Shown here piece by piece: positions 17,745-30,047 of a DNA stretch of 64,000 nt. The notes under the pieces are model-generated. The model had not been told where the DNA came from. It did no database searches and worked only from the letters and a program-made list of their open reading frames with translations. The stretch's first letter is position 1; each line of letters begins with the position of its first letter. Made by a program: the position numbers and the translations under genes. This DNA comes from Struthio camelus (taxonomy: Eukaryota; Chordata; Aves; Struthioniformes; Struthionidae): NCBI RefSeq assembly GCF_040807025.1, contig NC_090967.1, positions 5,751,001-5,815,000 of the forward strand, written 5' to 3'.

Positions 17745-20700
17745 CAGCCAAACTGGCAGCTGCTTTATTCACCAGCGCGGGCATCCCCGCGGCATGGCAA
17801 GGCCGGGCTGCCGGCGGCCGCCGGCTCACCGCGGCGGGCAGCGAGCGAAGGGGGACCCTTCCGTCACCTTCCCCTGGCAAGGAGAGAGAGAGAGAGGCAG
17901 TGAGCGCCCTGCGGCCAGGCCCCCGCCGCCCCCAGGGCAGCAGGCAGCCCCGCGCAGGCACCCGCCGCCGGCGACGCACCAGGGGCACCTCGTCCAGCCG
18001 CCGGAACCGCGGGCGCCCGTGCCGGCACAGCCGCACCAGCAGCACCGCCGCTCCCGCCGCCAGCACGGCCGCGAAGAGGCAGATGACGACAACGAGGCCG
18101 GGGTTCGTCTTGGCAGGGGGCAGCGCTGCGGGGGCGAGACGGCGGGCCGGGCGTCACGCCTGCGGCCCGCTCCCGGCCACAGACAGGGCACCCCGCGCCC
18201 CATGTCGCTCCCGCCACGCGTGCCCCAGCCCGGGGCCGTCTCCTACCTGCGGTGGGCACGGTCCCCGCTGCCGGCTGCGACGCCGGCGCTGCAAGGGGAA
18301 GAGCGAGCCATTAACCACGGCCCCTCAAGCGCCGCGTGGGAAAGCGGAGCCGCCCCGGCCCTGCTGCCGGCCGGGTGCCCCGTCCCACCCGGCTCCGGCC
18401 GGGCGCCGCAGCCTGCTCCCACCCGCGCCGCTCCCAGCCCCGCTCTCACCCGAGCTGCTGGCTGGGGTGGCTGGGGTGTCCCCGGGGCTGGGGCTCACGG
18501 CTGGCGGGGCCAGCCCAGGCGAAGGTGGGGTGGGTGCTGCGGCCGAGCCGGATGGAGGCTCCGTGGCCGTGCTGGACGGAGACACCACCGTGGCCGTGCT
18601 GGACGGAGACGATGCTGCAGCCGAGCCGGACGGAGATGATGCTGCAGCTGAGCTGGACAGAGACACCACCGTGGCCGTGCTGGACGGAGATGCCATGGCT
18701 GTGCTGGATGGAGGTGCCACTGTGGTCAAGCTGGACGGAGGCTCCGTGGCCGTGCTGGATGGAGACACCATGGCCGAGCTGGACGGAGACACCATGGCCG
18801 AGCTGGATGGAGACACCATGGCCGAGCTGGACGGAGATGCCGCCGCGGCCGAGCTGGACGGAGATGCCATGGCTGTGCTGGATGGAGACACCATGGCCGA
18901 GCTGGACGGAGATGCCGCCGCGGCCGAGCTGGACGGAGATGCCATGGCTGTGCTGGATGGAGACACCATGGCCGAGCTGGACGGAGATGCCGCCGCGGCC
19001 GAGCTGGACGGAGATGCCATGGCTGTGCTGGACGGAGACACCATGGCTGAGCTGGATGGAGATGCCGCCGCGGCCGAGCTGGACGGAGATGCCATGGCTG
19101 TGCTGGACGGAGACACCATGGCCAAGCTGGACAGAGGCTCCGTGGCCGAGCTGGATGGAGACACCATGGCCGTGCTAGACGGAGATGCCACAACGGCCGT
19201 GCTGGACGGAGATGCTGTAGTTGTTGCAGAGCCAGCTGAGCTGGATGGAGATCCCACCATGGCTGAGCCTGCTGGAGACATGGTAGTTCATCTTGGAGAA
19301 ACGGGCAGAGAGGACCCCCATGGCGTTCCTCCAAGGGAAGCGCCGAGTGCTGCCCCTGGGGAGGAGCGGGACGGGCCAGGGGCCGCTGGCTGCCGAGCGG
19401 TGCCCAGCCTCGCGGGCAGAGCGCTGCCGGCATGTCCGGGCCGATCCTGCCCCGCCAGCAGCGCTGGGTGCCGAGCTGGCTGCCAGCCCAAGGCAGACGT
19501 GGAGCTGCTGGGGCGTGTGCAGCGACGGCCCGCGGGGGCGACGGAGGGGCTGGAGCAGCTCCCACGCGAGGGGAGGCCCAGAGAGCCGGGACGGTTCAGC
19601 CTGGAGGAGAGACGGCTCCGGGGGGCTCCGATCCGCGTGTGTAAATACCGGACGGGAGCGGGGGCAGAGGTGGGCGGCCAGCACGGACGCGGCCCCCGCC
19701 GTCGGGACGGCCTTGCTGCCGGCCCGGCTCGGCGCGAGCAGCACGGTGGCCGGGCGCTGGGACACCCGCCGGCCCCGCAAGGAGGCCTCCGGGGGTGACG
19801 GGCAGGGCCGGGCAGGTGCCACCAGCGCCGATAACGCCCTTATCCACCCAAATCCTGTTTGCACAGGAGGAGCCGGCACAGCACTGGGACACGCTGGAGC
19901 CAACGGCCCGGGGACGTGGCCAGCACCCGCAGCCAGCACCCAGCCCGGCCGACCCCGAGGATGGCACCTGGGGTCCCAACAGCCCCCCAGAGCCCAAGGA
20001 CGGGCCGTTCCCATTCATCCACTGTCGCCCGCCGCGGCGGGGAGGGTTTCCTTGTCCCTGGCAGCGTAGACTTTGTCCTCCCTAGCCGCAGCCGGTGCCT
20101 CCATCGCGGTGCGCGGCGCTGGGCCAGCGCGGGGAATTCGCCGAGCTCCCGGCTCCCGCTGCTCCGCTGCGGGAAACTGAGGCGCGGGGCGGCCGCGGGA
20201 GCTGGGGGAAGTGGGACCGGGACTCTCCCGTGCCGCGACAGGTCTCGGCGTCCTCGAGGAGCGGCTCGGCCTGGACGGAGGCGCCGGGCAGCGGGCACCA
20301 GGGGCGGCGAGCGGCGGGCCGGCGGCGAGCCCAGGGCAGAGCCGGGCGCGCCGATGCCGGTTCCCGCGCCGGCACCGGCAACCCCGGGGCTTGGAAGGAC
20401 GCCGAGAGCAGGGAGCCTGCTGGGGGCCCGGACTGGAAGCGGAGAGCGTGCGAGGACCGGCACCGGGAGAGCCCGGGGTGGCGGGGGGGAGCAAGACGCA
20501 GAGGGCAGGGCCTCCGCGGCCCGGTGATGCCGAGGCGGTGCCGGGGCGCCCACGCCGCCGCGTGCCCCAGCCAGCCCAGCCGGTTTGGCAGCACCGGGGC
20601 TCTATCCAGGCTGCAGGAAGGGCAGAGCGTGCCATGGTTCCCCCCCACCTCTCCGTACCCAGGATATCCCAGGGGACATCGGGCGCCTCCCGGTACCCGT

Positions 20701-21111
20701 GGGCACCCAGCACAGCCCTGTCCTGGGGGGTCACCCGTTGTAACCCCTGGAGCTGGGAGCACGTGGAGCTCCCCGGGGCCCGGCAGGGCAGGGCGAGTGC
20801 GTGGACCCCCACCGGTGCTCAACCAGCCAGGGCAGCACACGGACCCCCTCGGCGCCCATGACTCCCCCCCCCAGGATGCACAGCCCCCCCCCCCATTGAT
20901 GCCCAGTGTCCCAGGCGCTGTGCCCCAGGGTGCACAGACCGCCCCCTCGACGCCCGGCATCCTCACGCCCCCACGGTCCTTTTAGGATGCCCAACCTGCC
21001 CCCGACCCGGCCCCCCCCCCCCGGCCCCCCCCCCCCCGCCGGTGCCCGCTCACCTGCGCCGAGCACGGCCCAAGCGCAGCACAGCAGCAGGCCGAGGGCG
21101 CCCCGGGCCAT
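17745..21111 (-). CDS. Mucin-like single-pass membrane protein (five exons)
   Basis: Exons in transcript order are 21054-21111, 18450-19268, 18247-18288, 17980-18125 and 17826-17873 (stop 17826-17828). Splice phases are 1, 1, 1, 0. The sum is 1113 bases, 370 aa. Exon 1 is a signal peptide (MARGALGLLLCCAWAVLG). Exon 2 encodes 272 residues dominated by SPSSSAMV and SPSSSAAAA repeats, a likely O-glycosylated stalk. Exon 4 has LVVVICLFAAVLAAGAAVLLV (residues 317-337), a transmembrane helix, then basic RLCRHGRPRFRRLDEVPL. Exon 5 ends GKVTEGSPFARCPPR. A poly(A) signal AATAAA (plus tttatt, 17764-17769) follows. The weakest junctions are the exon 2 acceptor and the exon 4 donor (GTGCGT). Position and architecture recall human CIST1, but I cannot confirm orthology, so no symbol is given. 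Confidence 0.78.
17764..17769 (-). terminator. Poly(A) signal AATAAA of the mucin-like gene
   Basis: Plus-strand TTTATT (AATAAA on the transcript) lies 56 nt after the stop codon, supporting this as the real 3' end of the gene. Confidence 0.75.
18730..19170 (-). repeat. 75-bp higher-order coding repeat in the mucin exon
   Basis: Units of 24, 24 and 27 bp (8, 8 and 9 codons: SPSSSAMV, SPSSTAMA, SPSSSAAAA) form a 75-bp block repeated about four times in register (near 18839, 18914, 18989 and 19064). Simpler 24-27 bp copies flank it. All unit lengths are multiples of three, so the frame is preserved. Confidence 0.9.
19269..21053. other. Intron 1 of the mucin-like gene
   Basis: About 1.8 kb of GC-rich unique sequence. 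A further small extracellular exon could be hidden here, but I found none with matching phase and conserved content. Confidence 0.45.
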
Positions 21112-21176
21112 CGCTGCCCGCCCGCCCGCCCCGCCGCCCCGGGGCCGCTCTGCCGCCCGCCCCGCCGCCGCCGCCG

Positions 21177-21184
21177 CCTTTATG
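21177..21184 (-). promoter_or_regulatory. TATA-like CATAAAGG of the mucin-like gene
   Basis: CATAAAGG on the minus strand lies about 66 bp upstream of the start codon in CpG-rich sequence, a sensible distance for a short leader. Confidence 0.5.
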
Positions 21185-22370
21185 CGCCCCGACGGGGCGG
21201 GCGCGTCCCCGCCGCGGCGCCCCCTGCCGGCGCCGCCGTGCGCCTGGGCTCCGGGGGGGGGGCGGCTTCGGGGTTGGAGCAGCTCCCCCCCCCCAGCCGT
21301 GCCTCAGTTTCCCCCGGGGGAAACTCAGCTGCCCCCGGGGACGGTTTCGCCCCCCCCGGGGCGGATCGAAGGCGAGCGCCGAGCAGCGTCGCATCCGGAC
21401 GGCGGGTCCCCGGCGAGCCCCGGCGACGGGGAGCGGTTGTTTACGCGAGGCTGGGAGGACGCTTGCTCCGGCGGGCCGCGGCCAGCTGGCTCGGTCGGGT
21501 CCCCGGGAGAGGCCTCGCTCGCCGCCGCCGGCCCTCGAGGGGGCCCCCGCGCCAGGCTCCCCGCCAGCGCGGGGCGGGAGCAGGGCCGGGCCGGCAGCGG
21601 GGCCGTTGCTCCGTGTTTGCGGAGCGCTTGGAACAGCAGGAGCTGGAACAGGGTAGATAAGAGCAGCGGTGGCCGGGCCCGGCGCCAAATCCCGGCGCTC
21701 GCCCTCCTTCCCCGCGGGCTGCAGCGGGGCCGGCGACGTCCCCGTGCCCCCCGCCCCATCCGGCATCGCTGCGCCGCAGAAGCTGTCCCGCTCCGCCTGT
21801 CCCCGAACGCACCCCGACGTCCCCCCCGCCCTCCCCGAACCCGCCCTGGCCCCAGCCGCGGCCTCCAGCCTCCACCTCGCGCCTACGGGAGGCCGCTCGG
21901 CAGACGGCACCGGGCGCAGCGTCGATGGGGAAACCGAGGCACGCTCGCCGTCCTCCCCGGCCCCACGCGGCAAAGGCAGCCTGGGCGGAAGCGGCGGCCG
22001 GGATGCAGCCCGCGGGGAGACGGCCCGTCGGGGCACGCGCCCCGTTTCGGCCGGCCGGGGAACGGGTCGCGGCGCTCAGCCCCAGCCGCGTGCCGGGGCA
22101 GCGGCCCCGAAGTGGGGCAGCCCCACGGCGCTCCTCCCTGCCCCGCGCGGGGCCGTGCCGGGGAGCTGCGCCCGGGGGTTTGACCCAGGGACGCGGCGGA
22201 GCGGGGGGGCGCTGCCGGCGTCGCGCCGGTGCGAATTTGGGGCGGCCGGGGGCGGCTGGAGCCGGGCCAGCCCCGCAGGTGGGTGGACGCGGAGGAAGAG
22301 GAGCAGCGGGGAAGCGAAGGCTGGCGGGAGCGAAGGTCCCCCCCTGCCGAGGGGGGCTGCCTTCCACGTG
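21185..22370. other. Upstream CpG-rich region of the mucin-like gene
   Basis: CpG-island-like sequence between the mucin promoter and the C-rich minisatellite. Long ORFs on both strands are compositional. No gene is recognised. Confidence 0.4.
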
Positions 22371-22374
22371 GGGC

Positions 22375-23130
22375 TCGCGGCGGGACCCCCCCCCACAACA
22401 CCCACGGGGACCCCTGGAGACCCTCGCCCCAGCCTTGGGGGAGCCCTCACCACCCTGAACCCCCCCAGGACACCCAACGGGACCCCAAAAGCACCCCTCA
22501 ACACCCACAGGGATCCCCTGTGACCCCACAGCCCCCCCACCAGGCTTGAGACCCCCCCCACGACCCTAGAGCCCCCCATGACCCCCAGTGGGACCCCAAA
22601 ATCCCCCCCACAACACCCACAGGGACCCTTGGCGACCCTGGAGCCCCTCCCTACAACACCCACAGGACCCCAAGGACCCCCCCCCCAACCATAGAGCTCC
22701 CTGTGACCCCCAGCATGACCTCACCCCCCCAAGACACCCACAGGACCCCAGGGCCTCCCCTCCAGCCCAAGAGACCCCCTCAAGACCCTAGAGCCCCCCG
22801 TGACCCCCAGCAGGGCCCCAACCCCCCCCCAACAACACCCATGGGGACCTCTGGCAACCCTGGAGCCCCCCCCACAACACCCACAGGACCCCCCACAACT
22901 GGAGAGCCCCCTGCGACCCCCCCACAACCCCCCACAACCCTAGAGCCCCCATCACCCCCAGCAGGACCCCAAAACCCACCCCCAACACCCACGGGGACAC
23001 CTGGAGACCCCCCATGACACCCACAGGACCCCCCCGACGACCCCAGGGCCCCCACTCCAGCCCCACGAGCTCCCCCCCCCCACGACCCCCAAATCCCCCC
23101 CACACCCCCACCGCCCGCGGGGACCCCCCA
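22375..23130. repeat. C-rich minisatellite
   Basis: Diverged tandem copies of segments such as ACAACACCCACAGGGACCC and CCTAGAGCCCCCCGTGACCC fill about 750 bp between the mucin-like gene and the 3' end of JUND. The plus strand is almost free of G runs, giving strong strand asymmetry. Confidence 0.85.
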
Positions 23131-23373
23131 GCCGCCCCCTCCCACACCCCCACCGTCCCACAAGCCCCTTCGCCCCAAGATGGCAGCCGGCCGCCGCGCC
23201 GCTTCCTGCCCGGCCTGTGGCGCCGGCGGCGCAGGCCCGGCCTTCCCCCCCCCCCCACCCCCAAAACTCCCGCCGCGCCCCCCCCCAACCTTCCCGGTCC
23301 CCCCCCCCGCCCCGGTTCCCCCCCCCCCCGGTGGCGAAGCAGACAGCGAGAGGCGGCAGCTCCCGGCGCGGGC

Positions 23374-24056
23374 TTTACTGGGGCCTCACTGGAATGTGGC
23401 GGGCGCGGGGCCGCCGCCGCCGCCATCCCGGGCGCGGCCGCCGAGGCCCGTCGGGGGTCGGGGGGGGGGGGTCCCGGCGCCCCCCTCAGTCCGTTGTGGG
23501 GGGGGGAAGGAGGGATCGGGGGTCATGGAGCCCCCTCAGTCCATCAGGTGGGTCCCGGCGCCCCCCTCAGTTCATCGTGGGGGTCGGAGGGGTCCCAGCG
23601 CCCCCTCAGTCCGTCGTGGGGGGGGGGGAAGTTGTGGGGGTCCCGGTGCCCCCTCAGTCCGACGGGGGTCGGACCCCTTTGCTCCAGTCCGTGCCCGGGA
23701 AGGGCAGCGCGGTGGAAAGGCTGGGGGGGGGGGTCCTCTCCCTCACCCCCCCCCGCCTGGTACCTCCAAGTCCATGGGGGTTTTCCAGCCCGGAGAGCCC
23801 AGCCCCGACGGCGGGGAGGGCGCTAAGTCCACAGCGGGCCGAGGAAGAAGAGGAGGAGGAGGAGGAAGAAAGGGGGGGGTGTTCCACCACGCTGCTCTCA
23901 GTCCACACCAGCAGCGCCGGCGCGGCAAAAGGTGGAGGGGGGGGGGGAAATGCCCCCGTCCGTCCCCCCCCCCCCCCCCAATCAGGTCCATCCGAGGGGG
24001 CGTCCGAGCACCCCTCGCTGCAAAGTCCGCGGCGGAGGCGCAGCGGGGCGGCACCC
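23374..24056 (-). other. JUND: JUND 3' untranslated region with candidate AGTAAA signal
   Basis: Minus-strand sequence after the JUND stop carries a GA/CT-rich tract (about 23843-23880) and a tandem repeat at 23470-23690. It then reaches AGTAAA (plus tttact, 23374-23379), a variant poly(A) signal. I found no canonical AATAAA on this strand in the interval. The 3' end is inferred. Confidence 0.45.
23470..23690. repeat. Tandem repeat in the JUND 3' UTR
   Basis: About five copies of a block containing GGTCCCGGCGCCCCC and CCCCTCAGTCC recur at roughly 32-50 bp spacing, separated by G runs. Confidence 0.8.
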
Positions 24057-25802
<1,746 letters not shown>

Positions 25803-26205
25803 TCATGGCTCTCACGCCAGGCCGAGCGGGGGCGGGCACCGGAAAAAGGCTGCGAAGAACAACCGAAAACCGGCCCGGGGGGCGGGCCGCGCTCCCCCCC
25901 CCACCCACCCCCGACGGCAGCGGGGGGGTCCCGGCCGGGGCTCGTCTTTACCGGCGCCTCGGCCCCCTTTCGGGCGCTACCTGCGGCCGCGGCCCTGCCC
26001 TCCCCCGGGGGAACCGCGGCCACGGCGTGCGTGCCGGGCCCCCCCCGCCGCCGCCGTCCCGCGTGGGCCCGGCTCCACCCCCCCCCCCCGACGGGGCGGA
26101 CGGCGGCGAAGGAGTTAAAGCGGAGCCGGGGCCGCGCGTCACGCTCGGGTCGGGCCGGGCCGCGCCGCGCCGCGGGCGGCTGAGGGGGCGGATCGGCGTC
26201 AGCGG

Positions 26206-26213
26206 TGACGTCA
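26206..26213. promoter_or_regulatory. Perfect CRE (TGACGTCA)
   Basis: This is a palindromic CRE about 1.15 kb upstream of the JUND start codon, in CpG-island sequence. Confidence 0.5.
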
Positions 26214-26569
26214 GAGCGGCTCCGCGTGGAGCGGCGCGCGGCGCAGCGCGCGTGGGGGGGTGGGAGGAAGGGGGGGGCCGGCCGGGGGAGGAGGGCGCGC
26301 GCGTGTCCGCGGGGAGGGCCGCCCACGCGGGCGCGCGGCCCCGAGGCACGCGCGGGCGCCTCCCACGCGTGTCCGCCCTCGAGTCCGTGCCGGAGCTGGG
26401 CGCGTTACGGGGCGCGGCCGCGTTAGCGGGTTCGGACTTTCCGTCCTGGCGAAACGCGGGCGGCGAGCGAGCGCGGGGAGGGGAGGGAAGGGCGCGGGCC
26501 GGCTCCCTGCGGGCTCGGGGGGACGCTCGTGGGGCAGCCCGGAGCCCGGCGCGGCGCGTGCCCCCTGCG

Positions 26570-27860
26570 CACCCCTGTGCACGCCGCGCCGCGCCGAGAG
26601 CACCCGGCGTGCACCCCCTGCGCACCCCTGTGCACACCTCGCCGAGAGCACCCGTTGTGCACCCCCCGCGCGCCCCTCGTGCACGCCGCGCCTCGCTGAG
26701 AGCACCCGGCGTGCACCCCCCGCGCACCCCTCGTGCACGCCGCGCCTCGCCGAGAGCACCCGGCGTGCACCCCCTGCGCACCCCTGTGCACGCCGCGCCT
26801 CGCTGAGAGCACCCGCCGTGCACCCCCTGCGCACCCCTCGTGCACGCCGCGCCTCGCCGAGAGCACCCGGCGTGCACCCCCTGCGCACCCCTGTGCACGC
26901 CGCGCCTCGCCGAGAGCACCCGCCGTGCACCCCCCACGCGCCCCTCGTGCACGCCGCGCCTCACCGAGAGCACCCGGCGTGCACCCCCTGCGCACCCCTG
27001 TGCACGCCGCGCCGCGCCGAGAGCACCCGGCGTGCACCCCCCGCGCGCCCCTCGTGCGCGCCTCGCCGAGAGCACCCGGCGTGCACCCCCCGCGCGCCCC
27101 TCGTGCGCGCCTCGCCGAGAGCACCCGGCGTGCACCCCCCGCGCACCCCTGTGCACGCCGCGCCGAGAGCACCCGCCGTGCACCCCCCGCGCGCCCCTCG
27201 TGCGCGCCTCGCCGAGAGCACCCGGCGTGCACCCCCCGCGCACCCCTGTGCACGCCGCGCCTCGCCGAGAGCACCCACCGTGCACCCCCGCGCGCCCCTC
27301 GTGCGCGCCTCGCCGAGAGCACCCGGCGTGCACCCCCCGCGCACCTCGTGCGCGCCTCGCCGAGAGCACCCGGCGTGCACCCCCTGCGCACCCCTCGTGC
27401 GCGCCTCGCCGAGAGCACCCACCGTGCACCCCCCGCGCGCCCCTGTGCACGCCGCGCCTCGCCGAGAGCACCCGTTGTGCACCCCCTGCGCGCCCCTTGT
27501 GCGCGCCTCGCCGAGAGCACCCGGCGTGCACCCCCCGCGCACCTCGTGCACGCCTCGCCGAGAGCACCCGGCGTGCACCCCCCGCGCGCCCCTGCGCATG
27601 CAGTGCCTCGCCGAGAGCACCCGGCATGCTCCCTGCACGCCCCTTGTGCACACTGCGCCTTGCCGAGAGCACCCGGCGTGCACCCCTGCGCACCCACTGC
27701 GCGTGCCATGCCTTGCCGAGCACCCGGCGTGCACCCACTGTGCACCCCTCGTGCATGCTGCGCCTTGCCAAGAGCACCCCGCGTGCACCCCCTGCACCTC
27801 ACCGAGAGCACCCTGCGTGCACCCCCTGTGCACCCTGCGCCTCGCCGAGAGCACCCAGCG
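26570..27860. repeat. Large GC-rich minisatellite, about 48-54 bp unit
   Basis: About 25 copies of a unit built from CGAGAGCACCCGGCGTGCAC, CCCCCGCGC and CCCTCGTGCGCGCCTCGC. Length variants arise from GTGCACGCCGCG versus GTGCGCG segments. The copies at the right end (27600-27860) are more diverged. Long open frames on both strands (over 550 codons) are by-products of the repeat and are not annotated as genes. Confidence 0.92.
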
Positions 27861-29940
27861 CGCGCCCCCGCGGGCACCCCGCCGCCCCCTCCCCGCCGCA
27901 GCCAGCCAAAATGAGAAACAGCTTTGGTTTTAGGTGCTTTAATCAGTTACAGAGAGGAACGAGCGGCCCCCGGGCCTCGCTGCAAGGGGGGCTGGCCGGC
28001 GGCCAGCGACGCGAGCCGCGCTCCGGCCCGGCCCCGCGCAACCCCGCCGGGGCACCCGCGCCGCCCGCGGCACCGGCTTGCAGCACAGCCCTTCGTTTTT
28101 CCTAACGAGCGTTTAATTAGGCCCTGCCGCCTGCCCTGGGAAGCGGCGGCCGGTGACCCGGAGGACGCCGAGCCCGCGTCCCGGCTGCTGTTCCCGCTCG
28201 CGCTCGGCCCGCCGCCTGCCAGCGGGGCTGCGTTTACCCCGGTGCCCGGCCGCGCCGCCGCTCTTCCTCCCAGCCCCACGGCGGAGATCCTCGCTCTTCC
28301 TCCTCGGCAGCGGGTGCAGCCGCGGCAGCTCCAGCGGGTGCAAACGGCCCCGGAGCGGCTCGGTGCCCCTTGGCCAGGGGAGCGGGAGCAGCTCCCCGAG
28401 GGCAGCGGGCTGCGCGCAGAGCCGGGCTCCCCCGCCACCGCAGAGAAAGCCGCCGCGCCAGCCCGAAACCCCGGCCGCGCCGCCGCTCGACGACCAGGCT
28501 GCACGTGGAGGAAGAGCAGGCGCTCCGGCCAGCACCTGCCTCCCGGCCCCGCTACCCCGAAAAAGGGAACGGCCAGCAGAGCGTTGGCTGCCCCGCGCGC
28601 GCGCAAGGGAAGCGGCGTCTTAGTCATCGCGGCAGGGAGGGCAGCGAGCCGGGGCGCGAGGGCTCGCCAGCCGCCGAGGGGGCCGCGCTGCCCCCGGGCA
28701 CCAGGGGCTTGCAACAATCAGAAAAAGACAAAAAAAAAAAAAAACACATTAAAAAGGAAAATGAGGAGGAGGATTTGACGTGTATTTTTAGTTGCTTAGC
28801 GCAGCCTTGAAATATTTCAGCGGCCACTCCCTCCGCGTTGCAGGCGGCTGGCGTGTAACTATTCCTGTGCTGTCTCCCAGACGCAGGCACACAAGCATGA
28901 GTCACGGCCGGCCGCGCCGCGCCGCCAGCGGCTCGCCGGCCCCGTGCGAACACGAGCGCGGGGCCGCTTCCCGCCGTGCAGCCCCCCCGACCCACCCCGG
29001 TTTTCCGGCCGGGGGCCGCTCGCCCTGCCAGGCCGCGCGTGTCCACGCCGGCATCGCGTCTTAGACCTTTTCCCTCCTCTCCGGCTGTCGCTTTTATCTC
29101 GCTCCTCCTTGCGTTCGTTTCAGACGCTGCGATGGGGCCGGATTGGAGCGCCCGGGTTTGTTTGCCGCACGCCGGCCTCGGCCACCCTTTTTGGGACAGG
29201 AAGGCAGTTTGGGGAGCGTGCAGGAAGGACCGAAACCGCAGACTAGCTCTGCGTCGACAGAAGGGCTGGATGCCCCTCGCGCGCGGTTATCTCCGACACA
29301 GAACCTGCCGCCGCGTCGCGTGCGACGGCTCGGCCTGAAAACACTCCCAAAGAGGTGGAAAGAACATGGCCCAGGATGCAAAGAAGGGGGAGGCAGTAAG
29401 GGAACACCGATAAGGAGCACGGTTGTAATTAAACAAAAGCAGAACTTAATGAGCTAAAACGCCCGACCCCAAGCTTCGCGAGGAGATAAGGCGCGCTTAG
29501 AGGACTCTACCCTGAGCCGAAGCCAAAGGTCCCATTGTTCCAACGAACATTATCTGGCCAGAACAGACCGTAAATCCAGACACTACTGCAGTTGTTTCCT
29601 TTTTCATTAGGGCAGCTGTAACACATGGGGTTTCTGTGGCTGGAGGCAGGGACGAGAAAGGGAGGGAGCAGGTTGGGAAGGGAAAGTCTGACACAGGGCT
29701 CAGCCTGTGCTTTGTTAAAATGCCACATTGGTGTTTACTTTGAGACGGAGTTTCCAGGAGGGAGGACACATGTGCCCTGTTCCCACTGCCTGGAGTTCGC
29801 TTCTTGGCAGAAGAGCCTCGCTTGGGATGGGGCTTTCGCTGCCGACGCTCCGAGGAACAGAGGCCACGCTGACGAAAGGTAGCCACGCAGAACACGCAGC
29901 AGCTGGTTTTAGAGACCAGAGGTTTAGCCAGTCTGCTTGG
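27861..29940. other. JUND-LSM4 intergenic region, with GC-rich to AT-rich transition
   Basis: GC-rich and CpG-dense to about 29.1 kb, then the composition falls. It contains an AP-1 site TGAGTCA (28898-28904), a poly-A stretch at about 28730-28744, and ATTAAA on the minus strand at 27937-27942. No coding gene is recognised. Confidence 0.4.
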
Positions 29941-30047
29941 CTGTTTATTCTTTATGCTAGTGATAGAAGAAGGGTTTTTACAAGGGTTTGGTAAGGCCCA
30001 GCTTTGTTGCAGACACAGGAAGGAAGTCATTTTCTACAGGTTGGCGA

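Noticed and set aside
16655-19798. 1047-codon plus-strand ORF
   Set aside because: It reads through the GCAC satellite and then antisense to the mucin exon; it is a repeat by-product with no domain or start context support.
26260-27933. 557-codon plus-strand ORF and 609-codon minus-strand ORF (25948-27777)
   Set aside because: Both are translations of the 48-54 bp minisatellite; products are monotonous, lack domains, and several frames are open at once.
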